From: Oxyruncus cristatus
Lineage: Eukaryota; Chordata; Aves; Passeriformes; Cotingidae
Direction of reading: 5' to 3'
Length of the DNA stretch: 64,000 bases
Assembly: GCA_013399855.1 (NCBI GenBank)
Contig: VXAY01000162.1
Span: 24,841-88,840 of the forward strand
Made by a program: the position numbers and the translations under genes. The notes beneath the pieces are model-generated. The model was not told where the DNA came from. It was given only the letters and a program-made list of their open reading frames with translations, and did no database searches. Positions 12,606-23,063 of the stretch are shown here, piece after piece (within the stretch, counting starts at the first letter, position 1; each line of letters starts with the position of its first letter).

Positions 12606-13138
12606 GTTCACTTGACTGAATTTTTATTGTACTTCACTATTTTCATATTTTTAATACTTAAAAAATGTTTTAGTTTTGCATTGCAAGTCTGCATATGAAA
12701 GAAGAGGAACCATATGGCAAAAAGGTTATAAAAATAATTGAAAGGTATGTATAGACAAACAATGCTGCGTTGGTTTGTTTTGTTTTTTTTTTGTAGAGTT
12801 TTAGCTGTTGCCATAACAATATCAAGCTGCTTCCTGTTTTACTTTTTCTAAAGTTGCTGTTGTCAGGAAATCATCATGATTCTGGAAAATCACCTCAGAA
12901 AAAAACAACAAAACCAAAACTTTTTTAACGTATACCACACTGTGTATTTTAAACTTGTTGAAGTGTGTAAGTTACCATTAGTGCAACCTAGCTGTACTCG
13001 GCTCCACAGAAATCGTAAGTTTTAACGTATTACAACACAGGATACGTAACTGTTCCACCAAAAGACCAATTCAAGCTTTAAAGAATTCCTCTGGCATGAA
13101 GGTTGGGTTAGAACATGTCTCTGTGTACTTGGTGAAGT

Positions 13139-13144
13139 TTTATT
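13139..13144 (-). terminator. GNPDA2: Candidate GNPDA2 polyadenylation signal
   Basis: AATAAA on the - strand (TTTATT on +) lies about 1.48 kb after the GNPDA2 stop codon. Another - strand AATAAA is at 12623-12628, right beside the GUF1 signal, so the 3' UTR could extend to within a few bases of GUF1. The sequence alone does not decide between them. Confidence 0.4.
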
Positions 13145-13304
13145 TCTATTGTTAGTGAGTCCTCAGTTGAAAGCTACAGTGCAGTGTGCTTAACATACGG
13201 TGTACACAAAGCAATCATAAATGCAAGTTAATGACCCTGCTGTTTACAACTGCTTGCCCACCTCCAAAAGCTTTTAAGACAGACTCTTCCATGCTTTTGT
13301 AATT

Positions 13305-13410
13305 TCACAGAACCATAGAACAGTCCAGGTTTGAAGGGACGTTAAAAGACCGTCTGGTGCAACACTTTATGCGAAAGATGAGCCTAGATGAGACTCTACT
13401 ACATGCTGAG
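13305..13410 (-). repeat. CR1 LINE 3'-end fragment (degenerate)
   Basis: The sequence 'tcacagaaccatagaacagtc', then 'aggtttgaagggacgttaaa', is the reverse complement of a CR1 3' end. It sits between the GUF1 and GNPDA2 3' ends. Confidence 0.7.
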
Positions 13411-14622
13411 GAGATAATGCGATTTGTAATTAAGGCTACCTGCCTGTCATCTAGGTGAAGAGATAAATTCATGAAGTTTTGCTTTGTTGCACTTTCTCTC
13501 AGTATTTTACACAAGGCTGTGATTCCACTGCTGCCCCCCAAAAAGTCTAAATCAGTTAACTCTTATGTTCCTCCTTTGATGCCTAATTGCTCCCTGAAGC
13601 CCTGAAGTATTTATGCATGACAAGTTATATTAGAAATAAAACAATTTTGAAATTAGGGATTTATATTTAAGTTTTACTTATATTCAAAGGAGGAAATAAC
13701 ATTCCTTGTAACAGCTCAATGTTTATAATGATACAATGAGAAGGTGATTAACAGTTGGCTTTAAATGACCATTAAATTTGCAGACATTATGTTCCTGTAA
13801 CTTAACATCTTTTCAGTCATTTAATAGTAACATCAATTATATAACTGAACAGGTACCTCCAGAAAGGAACATTTAGATTTTTCCTTATGTATAAAGCTTG
13901 ATTACCAAAAATATAAAAATCCTAAAGTAACTTGAAATACATGAAAGGAAAAAGTGCTATGACAGAAGTTTAATATTTTTATCCGTGGAGTAAGTTATAA
14001 CTTGCAAGAATTTGGTGCATTTTTAGGCACTGTTCTTGTATTTTCATGTCTGAACTATACAGCAGGTCTTGAGATGCCCAAAAACTGTTTAAGATAAATT
14101 TAAGGCAACCAAGTGCAAAAACTCAGTGTATATTAGATACATGTAAACAGAACGTTCCATAGTAGAAATTGTACAACTATTACAAGTCCATAGTATTGAC
14201 AAAGGCCAAAATCATTCTGCCTAGAGACACAAATGCAAAATGTAGTTACGCTAATCAAGCCAAAAATTACAAATTCTGGCAAATAAAGTATCATCTTTAA
14301 CACAAGGCAGATGCATTACACTGCTGTGCTAGAGTTAGGTGCTCTGCTTTTCCCTTCTCTACGTAACATGCAGTCTCTCACAGGTTTGTTCTATTCCGTT
14401 TAGTGATGCACCACCCAACAGCAGAGCTCCAAATGTTAAAGCAAAATGCACAACACAGCAAACAGATGGAATGTGAATGTACAGATATTGGACCTTTTAA
14501 AAAATACAGTACCTAGGATTCCCCATTTTAAACGGTTTTCAGCATATTGCATAGCAGTGAACTCATCTGCTACCTAAAACAGTTGCTGTTGACCCACATG
14601 GAGTTCCTCTTCAATTCTTCTT

Positions 14623-14681
14623 TCAGTTTTCTTTCATACTGTACAGTGGGTCCACAAGCTTATTGTGCACATGCATTAAAC
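14623..14681 (-). CDS. GNPDA2: GNPDA2 exon 7 (terminal coding exon)
   Basis: After a C-rich acceptor ('ttccccccccaag') the exon completes Gly and encodes [18 protein letters not shown], then TGA at 14625-14623. It matches the known family C-terminus and joins in frame to exon 6 over a 3-kb intron. It was missed by length-filtered ORF calling because only 18 full codons are coding. Confidence 0.93.
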
Positions 14682-17600
14682 CTTGGGGGGGAAAGCAACA
14701 ATGCCAGCTTTACGTTACTTATAATTTTTCAACATGTCCTTCTATCCACATTTTTATTTGGAGTTTGCTTCAAAGTATACATTTTAAATAGTTCACTGAA
14801 GAGAACAATAATGTCTATTTAAAGTAATTTAAAATCAGAGACAGCATATATAGTCCTGTATCACTTGCATACTAATGACATCTGCAGTGTAATGCAAGCA
14901 GGGATCAGACAGTTGTCTGATAACAGACCCCAAAAGCAGATCTGGAATACTTCCAAATTCATTGAATACATTTTTTGTTCTGTATTAAAAACTGCATAAC
15001 AGCAATCTAATTCCCTCATGCCATAATTTGTCATAAAAATCAGATATACACATGGTGATATTTTACATCTTGAATTCTTGAATTGCAATGTTCTAGCATT
15101 GTGGTATTACTGTCTTTTTAATTTATAGTGTACTTCTGGTCACTTCTGGACAGGCAAAAGCAAACTAAAACTATCCAGACTGTTAAGGCAGATTCAGAAT
15201 TTCAGTAGTTAAACTGTTTTTTGTTCTAGCTGGGCTTTTTAATTCTTTCATATCCAAGTCATCCATAGCTATGACTAGGGGTGTTACTTTTTTTCCTACT
15301 CGACTACCTCGATTCTGGAAAATGCTGAAGAGCAATTAAAAAAAAAAAAAAAAGATGCTTCCCTCTTTACTTTTGTTATTACTTTGTAAAAATGTTACCT
15401 CTGTCTACCTATGTATGACACTGGGTCACTGGCAGGTTTTTGACCTCATTTCACCTTAAGGACTAATAACAGTAACTGATCAACATTCACAATCTGCAAA
15501 GTAAAAGTCCATTTTAGCATCAAACTTCTAAAATTAGACTAACTTCTTAAATACCATGAAATAAATATGCAGGTAGTACATAAATACCTTTGCTACATGA
15601 TGCACCTGGTGGCAACCTTAGTGTCACTGCAGCAACATGCAATAACTATACAAAGGCATTTTATGCAGCATCTATTACTAATCACTGTGTCGTAATTTAA
15701 TATAAAATGCAGATATTAGATCAAGTATAACATTTTTCAGTTTAACAGTGAGAAAAATTAAGTATACATTTGATATAAAGTCATTTGTACTGAAAGAGCA
15801 ACAGCTGCACACACTGCTCAAACCAGAAACATGTTTTGAGCTTCCTACCAGTGTTTTTCTCTTCTAAAAAGGGGAAATGAAAAGGAGATAATTACTCACT
15901 TCCTAGATGCATGAAAAATGCTTACTAAGTATTGCCTCTGTCATACTTAATAAAGAATATTTAAATCCTGGTAGTGAAATTGTTACAGGAAAATCAGTAA
16001 GAAACAAGTTTTTTTTAAAGATATGCATCCAACTGTATAGTCAAGTATGCTTTGGATAAACAGATTTCTGCATACAGTTTTAGAGGAGCATGCACAAGTA
16101 CACAAAAAACTATCCTGAACTAACTTATCTGCAGAAAAATTAGTAAATTCAAAATTCATTTTGTTTCATTCTTCAAGAAAGTTGTGTTCCCTTTTACCAT
16201 AAGAACATTTAAGTACACTTCATAATTTTAGCCTATAATAAATTTTCAGAAAGTAAGAAAAAAGTGGAGTAAGTTATTCTCTTTACCAGCCAGTGTGGTA
16301 CTTGATCATAAAAAAAAAAAAAAAATTACAGTTTCACATAGTACCTTGAGAATTTTTAAGTGTGAAAAATACCAGTAAATCACTACCATAAACAGCAGTA
16401 TTAAGAACTACCTAGCTTCCCTAAGAAGTCTAACCTAAAGATCAAGATTCAGAAATAATTCCAAATTTGACCCCCATTGATCTCTCCTCCATCTTTAAAG
16501 GGGAAAATCTCACTGATTTAAGAGCAGGTAAAAATAAGCAAGTTTACAGTAAACAGTCTTTTTAAGAATTCTATTGCTGTGTATTGCAGGGTTATTCAAT
16601 ACAGTGTGACACAATAGCACACATTCATAAATTGTAGCCCTTGATGTTTTTAAAGCAATGTTCAGTGTCATTCATACCCAGTAATTCTACATTATGTTTA
16701 TCTTTGCCGCATAGCCTCTGTTTATATGACATACAGGGTAATGTTTAAAATCTATCCAAGCAGTTAAAGAAGCTTATCTTTGAAAACAACAATATTTAGC
16801 AGTGTGATACAGCTAAAGACTAACCCTCCCCCTCGCCCTGCAAACACATAGCACAGGACAGCATACTGAAAAAATCCAAAATTAACAAGGAGGCCACAAG
16901 TGATATCAGGATAAAAATCACAGTAATGTCCGAATTGCAGTCTAATACATACATGAGCAGTGCTGATATACTGCCTTAAAAAAGAATTTAATAAATTACA
17001 ATCTTGACTTCTGATACCTCAACTACTACAGGTATCCATGCTAGTGAGAAAGACGACCATTTCAAACAATTCCATGTGCTGTCCTAATACAGTCAGGAGA
17101 AAACTACTCTTCTCAGCTTCTACAGTCTCAGTGAAACAATTCAGATTAGGAAGTCTCAATGACTATCAAATATCCTGACTTCAATTTTGCCCCAATATAC
17201 CTACTACAAATATGAAAAGCACAGTACAAGTGTGTGATGTGTTCAGAGTCAGTATAGATTGTTATGCTAATTGCACTGTATGAAAAAATGTCCTCACGTG
17301 GCTTCAAAGTCTGTATCATACATTTCCAGTTTACTAGACAGCATGTTACAGCACATAGCAAAGGCAGCATGAAAATATACCAGGATTAATAAATGTACTG
17401 AGTTTTTTTAAGTGAAACTTCCCAGTATACTTAAGACCTGTATTCTGGAACACTGCTGCTGTTCAAAGTGGAAGATTTCTAAATTATTGTTTCAAACTAG
17501 AAGCAAAGGAAATATTTCTTCCAAGCAGATTTGCCAGGAATATAAGCAGCACAAGTTATACCTCCTAGCAATTTTCCATACACAAGAAATAAGTTAACAG

Positions 17601-19701
17601 TTAGTATTTTAAATATATAACATAATACATTAGGTATTGTAAAGTGTTGAAGGCTCAGACTTAAATCAATATAATTTTAAATCTGTTGGGTTTGCATTTT
17701 TTTAAACACATGTAACCTCTGATTCAGTGCTCACCTTTAAAGTACTTCACAGTTTTAACTCTTAGTTCTAAAGTAGCATCTTCATCACACACAAAGATAG
17801 TGCGAGGGTGTTGCTGGAAAGCAGAAACTGTCCACATATGATTGACTCCTTCTTCAATTGCTTTGTACAGTGCAAAAGCCTTATGTGCACCTGTTATAAG
17901 AATCATCACCTGCAAAACAAAGGTCTCTTTACTTTCAATCCCAGTATCAATACCAACTAGTTTTGAAAACACACATGCAACTAGAACTAAATGAGTTCTT
18001 ACTTCTCTAGCATCCATCACTGTACCCACACCAACTGTTAGCGCCATAGTTGGTACTTTAGATAAGTCTCCATCAAAGTATTTAGCATTTGCCAAAATGG
18101 TGTCCATTGCTAAAGTCTTTAATCTTGTTCTTGAAGACAAACTTGATCCGGGTTCATTGAATGCAATGTGGCCATCTGGACCAATGCCTTTTCAAAGTTA
18201 AAAAAAGTAAATCATTCCAGGCCTGAGAGTCAACAAATATCCTCAAACATCTTAAACGAATAAACAATTTTTAGGACTCATTCTGTCCTTTCCCCATTTT
18301 CAATAAAAAACATTCGAAACTTACTTAAATTAAGCCATTAGAAACTTGGACACCAACCATTCTGTTTTGGTATTCATATTGATTCTTTGTTAATCACAGA
18401 ACTTTCTTGTACCACAACTGAGAATTCTGGGTTTAGCCAAGTTATGAAAATAATAATTAAATAATCAGTGTACATGCTTGAATAGAAACTAACCATAGAG
18501 CATTTCTTCATACCTCCAACAAACAGATCAATCCCTCCTGCTTCTTCAATTTTCTTTTCAAATGCATCACATTCTGCCTGCAAGTCTGGAGCATTCCCAT
18601 CAAGGATATGAGCATTATTTGGATCTATGTCAATATGCTTAAAGAAGTTATTCCACATATAGGAATGATAACTCTCTGGATGATTTCTGGGGAGCCCTGA
18701 AATCATTTAGAGTGAAATTAACATAAGACAAGATTTAAACAAAAGCCTTAATTCTGGTTTATTTATAACTGATGTAGGGCATGCAAAGCAAACCTGAGTC
18801 AGATAAAGCAAGTTTTGAAATTACATTGAGAAGAAAGTTTTCCTGCTGGCATGCACAAGGTAATTGGTTTGCATCCACATATGTCTTATCACAAAGAGTA
18901 TAAAGTCTTCAACAGAAATGCAGTCACAATATTATGCCACAATGTACTTTCTGCACTGAATTTAGCCCAGGATCCACCTGTTTATTTATCTACAAAAATG
19001 CAAAAATAAATAGAGAAAAATGCTTAAGATGACCCCATGGACTGAAATTTAACATAAGAATACAAACATACTAAACTGATCTCGTTCTTTGACAAAGTAT
19101 TTAGCAGTTTTTATGAGGAGGAAAAAATAACAATACAGTGTGTTCTCACATAATAGTGCATCTTACCTACATACTCATCCATGTTGAAAGTCTTTACATA
19201 TTTGAAAGAGAGATCTCCATTTCTGTGATATTCTATCAGCTTTTTGTAGCATCCCAAAGGCGTACTACCTGTTAAATAAAGTTTTTCTACTGTTCTATGT
19301 ATCTGCACAACATTTTCAGTGTATTTAAATCTCTTCATAGTCAAATTTTGCTACAATACTTTTAAACATAAAAGCTATCTGCTATTTCTCATTTATTATT
19401 TCTCAGCTTCTCAAACATCAAAACTTTTTCACACAAAGCAAATCCACATTTTAAAAAAATTTTACTGGAGTATTACCAAAAATAATACTTATGTTTTTTT
19501 AAATACTGTATCTGCTAGCAATGATACAAACATTGTTCTAGGTTTAGTTATTTACATAGACTTTGAATAAAACTTGCCTGTTGGTAGACCAAGCGTGAAA
19601 TATCTTCCTTGACTTGGCTTGAACTGGATAATACGATTACAGATGTATTTTGCTGCCCATTCACTAGCCTGATCATAATCTTCAAGAATTACTAGCCTCA
19701 T
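14623..19701 (-). CDS. GNPDA2: GNPDA2, glucosamine-6-phosphate deaminase/isomerase 2
   Basis: This cytosolic enzyme converts glucosamine-6-phosphate to fructose-6-phosphate and ammonia, opposing the hexosamine pathway. Six coding exons on the - strand (19701-19578, 19268-19167, 18696-18514, 18187-18003, 17909-17735, 14681-14623) join in frame to 275 residues plus TGA; the family has about 276-290. Landmarks: [17 protein letters not shown] (residues ~37-53, phosphosugar binding), [20 protein letters not shown] (general base Asp72), [17 protein letters not shown] (Asp141, His143, Glu148 of the catalytic relay), [21 protein letters not shown], and the C-terminal [18 protein letters not shown]. 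The short tail, without the extension of GNPDA1, marks it as GNPDA2. The start ATG at 19701 gives the conserved MRLVIL. Exon 1 is non-coding. The intron after the first coding exon starts with GC. Confidence 0.97.
15183..15314 (-). CDS. Candidate alternative terminal exon of GNPDA2
   Basis: In the last GNPDA2 intron a T-rich tract ending in 'gctcttcagcattttccag' is followed by 43 open codons and TAA (15185-15183). The peptide starts [17 protein letters not shown] and continues [17 protein letters not shown], ending LNLP. It is in phase 0, so only exon 5 (which ends in phase 0) could splice to it in frame; this would skip exon 6 and give a 241-residue protein lacking the C-terminal part of the fold. 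An in-frame stop lies just upstream of the putative acceptor, so the frame opens only in an exon-like context. It is a candidate by sequence alone, and could be chance. Confidence 0.35.
   Translation of the reverse strand, partial: NRGSRVGKKVTPLVIAMDDLDMKELKSPARTKNSLTTEILNLP
15315..17734. other. GNPDA2: Rest of the last GNPDA2 intron
   Basis: This is AT-rich intron sequence with short poly-A runs (near 15338 and 16309). No recognised repeat family, RNA gene or other exon was seen. Confidence 0.6.
17735..17909 (-). CDS. GNPDA2: GNPDA2 exon 6
   Basis: The acceptor is 'cctttgttttgcag' and the donor 'aaag|gtgagc'. It encodes [40 protein letters not shown] and VKTVKYFK, then one base of the next Gly codon. 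Reading through the donor would stop after three codons. Confidence 0.96.
18003..18187 (-). CDS. GNPDA2: GNPDA2 exon 5 (active-site exon)
   Basis: The acceptor is 'taactttgaaaag' and the donor 'agagaa|gtaaga'. It encodes residues 137-198, with [16 protein letters not shown] (Asp141, His143, Glu148), [20 protein letters not shown] and MDARE. It ends in phase 0. Confidence 0.97.
18514..18696 (-). CDS. GNPDA2: GNPDA2 exon 4
   Basis: The acceptor is 'aatgatttcag' and the donor 'ggag|gtatga'. It encodes residues 76-136, [20 protein letters not shown] through AGGIDLFVG, ending with the first base of Gly137. Confidence 0.96.
19167..19268 (-). CDS. GNPDA2: GNPDA2 exon 3
   Basis: The acceptor is 'tatttaacag' and the donor 'gtag|gtaaga'. 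It encodes residues 42-75: [20 protein letters not shown] and FNMDEYV, with Asp72, the base that drives ring opening and isomerisation in the family. Confidence 0.96.
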
Positions 19702-19716
19702 AATGGCAGTGAGGAA
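19578..19716 (-). CDS. GNPDA2: GNPDA2 exon 2 (first coding exon), GC donor
   Basis: The ATG is at 19701-19699; about 15 bases of 5' UTR follow a probable acceptor ('...ataatacaag'). The exon encodes residues 1-41 ([15 protein letters not shown]... FTLGLPT) plus the first base of Gly42. The donor reads ACAG|GCAAGT: a GC rather than GT dinucleotide in an otherwise perfect consensus. No nearby GT keeps the frame to the next exon. Confidence 0.95.
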
Positions 19717-20879
19717 CTTGTATTATAAAACAAACTTAAACCTGGAGAAATGTCAAAGTTTTAAAAATAAGCACCCTATGAATAGTTGTAAAACTCTTAG
19801 ATTACAGTGGAGAAAAAAAATAACCTTTCATGCCAATGACTTGCATAAGCATACCACATTCTTGCAGTCCTAGTTCAAGCTGGACAATCAAAAGCAAAGC
19901 TACAGAATCCAAATGATAAATTCCAGTCAAAATATTTATTAAAATTCACAGACTATTTTAAAGTAACTTATAGGAAAAAGCTAAACTAAAATATGAATAA
20001 GCCATTTTGAACTTCAATATTTTAGTCAAGCATTACTGTAAGAAAAGAGGAAATAGTCAGACGCCGAGATTAACTCCTGTTTCTTATGATCAGCTGAAGG
20101 CCTAAAATTTCAAACACAAGGGCCAAAATAACCCCATGTTTCTCTACTTAAAATACCTAATTGGAAGTAAAAAAAATTCCTTTAACTGCCATTCTAGCTC
20201 CATAACAATGCTTCAGTATGTTTATCAATCTGCAAAAAAAAAGTCAAAACATTAGATATTTGAAATGTGACCTCATACGTATCTTTCCCTGTGAACTGTA
20301 AACCTTTTTTTTTCTTTTGAACATAACTTTAAACAGAAGTTTAGAAAGCTTTATTTTTGAGCGCAATTGTATCAACTTCCAAGATGAATATCCAGAAAAG
20401 AAGCTTGCTCGCTAGAAATATATAAGCATCTCCTGCATTTAAGTGAAACTCATTTTACCATGAGTTTCTGTTTAACAAAGTCAGGTAATTACCAGAACGA
20501 CTGGGGCTCTTGAGCCAGTTTATGATGTATTATTCTTCTCTTCCCAGGCCTGAGCGGGCTTGGCATTAGCCACAAAACAACACAGCTGCCAGAAGCCCAA
20601 GGCCGACTAAGTGCCAAACCACCTGCAGCGCACACTACTCTTAGCTGACCCAAAACGAGAGTCTGGTTTTAAGCACAAATATGAATTAAAGTACATTTGT
20701 GTTTAACAGGGTGACATCTGTTTATCCCACCAAAGAAGGAAGAAAGTGAACACCGCCGTGTGCTGCTTCCTCTCCACTGGCAGTTGAGCCGTGCTAAATC
20801 AAACTCACCTTTGCAGAGGAAACAGACACCAAAAGACACAAAGACACCAAAAGGAGCTCACACACATCCCCGAGAAAGA

Positions 20880-21470
20880 CAGAAAAGCAGGCCAGCAGGA
20901 AGAGACCCCGCGGCTTTTACGGCGGCCTCATAAACCTCTAGCGAATTTGCCCTGGGAACACGGGGATGCTCTTCGACAGCAGCGACCCGCGGACCGCACC
21001 AGAACGACCGCGGATTTCGGAAAGTGCTGAAGGCACTGTCTTGGAGGGTGTGGGTAAACCCACACTGTTAGAGAAAGAGGCCGACTGCCGGACCGCCGCC
21101 AGCCCAGCCCCGGGCCCACGGCCTCCCCTCCCCACCGCCCGCGGGCCCCGCCCGCCCCGCTCACCCCCGGAGAGCCCGCGGCGGCCACGGGCGGCACCAG
21201 CACGGGGAGGACGAGCGGGATGGAGAGGAGGAGGAGCAGGATGGTGAGCAGGAGGAGGACGGAGAGCGCCGCCCGCCCCGCAGCGCCCGCCCCGCCGCCT
21301 CCAGCAGAGCCCAGCGCGACCCGGAAGTGCCTGGCGCGGACGGGAAGAGGGCCGGTGTTCCCAGCGCCATTTCCGGGCACTGCGGCTGGGCAGGGCGGGC
21401 GTGAGAGCGGGCCGGGCCGCGCCGCGCCGCCGGCAGCCGCGGGGTCGGCAGGTGCTGGGGGCTTTGCCAA
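20880..21470 (-). promoter_or_regulatory. GNPDA2: CpG-island promoter and probable non-coding exon 1 of GNPDA2
   Basis: The base composition changes sharply to GC-rich with many CpGs, unlike the AT-rich flanks. On the - strand a good donor ('ctccgggg|gtgagc', GT at 21164-21163) could end a non-coding first exon that splices to 19716. Two ETS-type cores are present: CCGGAAGTG on + at 21321-21329, and the block at 21364-21377. There is no clear TATA box, as is usual for a housekeeping gene. The long open frames on both strands here are a by-product of GC-richness. Confidence 0.75.
21364..21377 (-). promoter_or_regulatory. Combined ETS + YY1 site, likely near the GNPDA2 start of transcription
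   Basis: On the - strand the sequence is CCCGGAAATGGCGC: an ETS core (CCGGAA) fused to a YY1 core (AAATGGCGC). Such pairs lie close to the transcription start of many TATA-less genes, so exon 1 would run from about here to 21165. Confidence 0.5.
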
Positions 21471-21657
21471 AACACTGACGTGCTTCCCACTCCAGTTGTT
21501 GTAAAATGTGGAATATGTGAAATTTTCTTAAGAAACGATGTTCTTTGATTTTTATATACTTTCAGGCCTAAACAGCAAGAAAGGAGATTTAATCCGTGAA
21601 ACAGAGGGCAGTTAAGAAGCTCTAAGTGATGTCCAGGTGTTAGAAAGACAAATTACT

Positions 21658-22230
21658 TGTTGGTAGAATTGCCTTGTAAAGGTTTAGGGCATGACATGTT
21701 TCAGTGATCTCAGACCTGGGGGGAGGTTAACAAAGCTTGGGAATAGGGATGAACTACTGGGAGTGGACACAAAGAATGCAGAATTTACAGACCACAAGGA
21801 CATTTGGCAGAACTTCCAAGATAAGGAGAAAACTAATAAAGCCAACTCAGCAACTGTGCTGAATCAGCTCGGACTGGGTAAAAGGTAATTCCAGCAGGGG
21901 GAGATCTTGACCACTGACTCAGGGACCACTTACCCAAGAAACCCACTGAGTCAAGAGAACGACTGAGCACGCAGACTAATCAGGATGAGAAGTTAGAGAG
22001 TCATTAACCAACAGAAGATGGAATACTAGTTAATAAGAGAACTATGTAACTTGTAGCCAATGGACATTAATTCCTGGGTTTCCTAAAATGTATAAATAGT
22101 GAAAAGTTTTGATAATTGTGTGCTAGCTTTGTGGATTTTCCACCCAGTGCCCCTTTCTGGGCAGATTTGTAAATAAACACATTTGTAAATGACTCTATGT
22201 GTGAATTGGCCTCTTGCACAGGTGACAACA
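21658..22230 (+). mobile_element. Endogenous retrovirus LTR (573 bp)
   Basis: The element begins TGTTGG and ends GACAACA, so its ends form a short TGTTG...CAACA inverted repeat. It has a TATA box (TATAAATA, 22091-22098) and a polyadenylation signal (AATAAA, 22172-22177) in the right order for U3-R-U5 on the + strand. No matching target-site duplication is seen at the right end; internal-like sequence follows. The virus family is not assigned. Confidence 0.65.
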
Positions 22231-22420
22231 TATTTTGGCAACACAAGCTGGAGCAGTACATAAGCCCTTCTCTTGGAGTCCCTGTTTGGGAAGTAGGTGG
22301 AATTCTAAGATCCTAATGGAAAAAGTTCCTCTCTAACTTAAATGTTTACGTGGAGGAGTAACAAAAATGCTGTTTGTAGTTACTGGGGAAAAAGAAATAG
22401 GTAAAGCATCAACTTTTTGG
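22231..22420 (+). mobile_element. Probable 5' leader stub of the same endogenous retrovirus
   Basis: The 190 bases after the LTR start 'tattttggcaacacaagctg', which is where a primer-binding site would lie, and run until the CR1 at 22421. No gag reading frame is present. I could not match the tRNA primer. Confidence 0.35.
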
Positions 22421-23063
22421 TGGATGACAAGTTGATCATGAGCTGGCAGTGTGCCCTTGTAGGAGGGCCAATGGTATCCTGGGGTGCACTGGGAAGAGTG
22501 TAGCCAGCAGGTTGAGGGAGTGATCCTGCCCCTCGACCCTAGTGAGGCCACACCTGTGGCTTGTTCTGGGCTCAGTACAAGAAACACAAGGAAATATTGG
22601 AGAGGGTACAGCAAAGGGCCACAAAGATGATTAGGGGTTAGGAGCATCTCTCTTCTGAGGAAAGGCTGTGGGAGCTGGGCCTTTATAGTCTAGAGAAAAG
22701 AGGACTGAAAGAGGATCTCATTAACGCATATAAATATCTCAAAGGCGAATGCCAAGAGGATGATGCCAGACTCTTTTTGGCAGTGCCCAGTAATGGGACG
22801 AGGATTGATGGCTGTAAACTAACAAAAGTTCCACCTCAGCATGAGGAAGAACTTTACATTGAGGGTGTCAGAGCACTGGAACAGGCTGCCCATGGAGGTC
22901 ATGGACTCTCCCTGTCTGGAGACATTCAAAACCCACCTGGACTCATTCCTGTGTCACTTGCTCTAGCTGACCCTGCCTTGATGGTGGAAGGTGAGATCTG
23001 GATGATTTCCAGAGGTCACTTCCAACCCTAATGATTGTGTGGTTCTCTGATTCTCTGATTCTA
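22421..23063 (+). mobile_element. CR1 LINE, 5'-truncated and degenerate
   Basis: The + strand carries the 3' end of the CR1 ORF2 and its UTR: 'tggatgacaagttgatcatg', 'gagagggtacagcaaagggc', 'gtcagagcactggaacaggc', 'cccatggaggtcatggactc', and a tail of 'ggttctctgattctctgatt'. Several frame changes break the protein. Confidence 0.9.

Noticed and set aside
15311..15327. Joining GNPDA2 exon 6 to the candidate exon at 15314
   Set aside because: Exon 6 ends with one base of a codon, and both nearby AG acceptors then hit a stop within a few codons. Only exon 5 fits the phase, and the normal exon 7 at 14681 fits exon 6.
20928..21504. Several overlapping open frames of 65-180 codons on both strands
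   Set aside because: They lie in the GNPDA2 CpG island, where stop codons are rare because of GC content. They consist of low-complexity Pro/Arg/Ala/Ser sequence and have no family resemblance.
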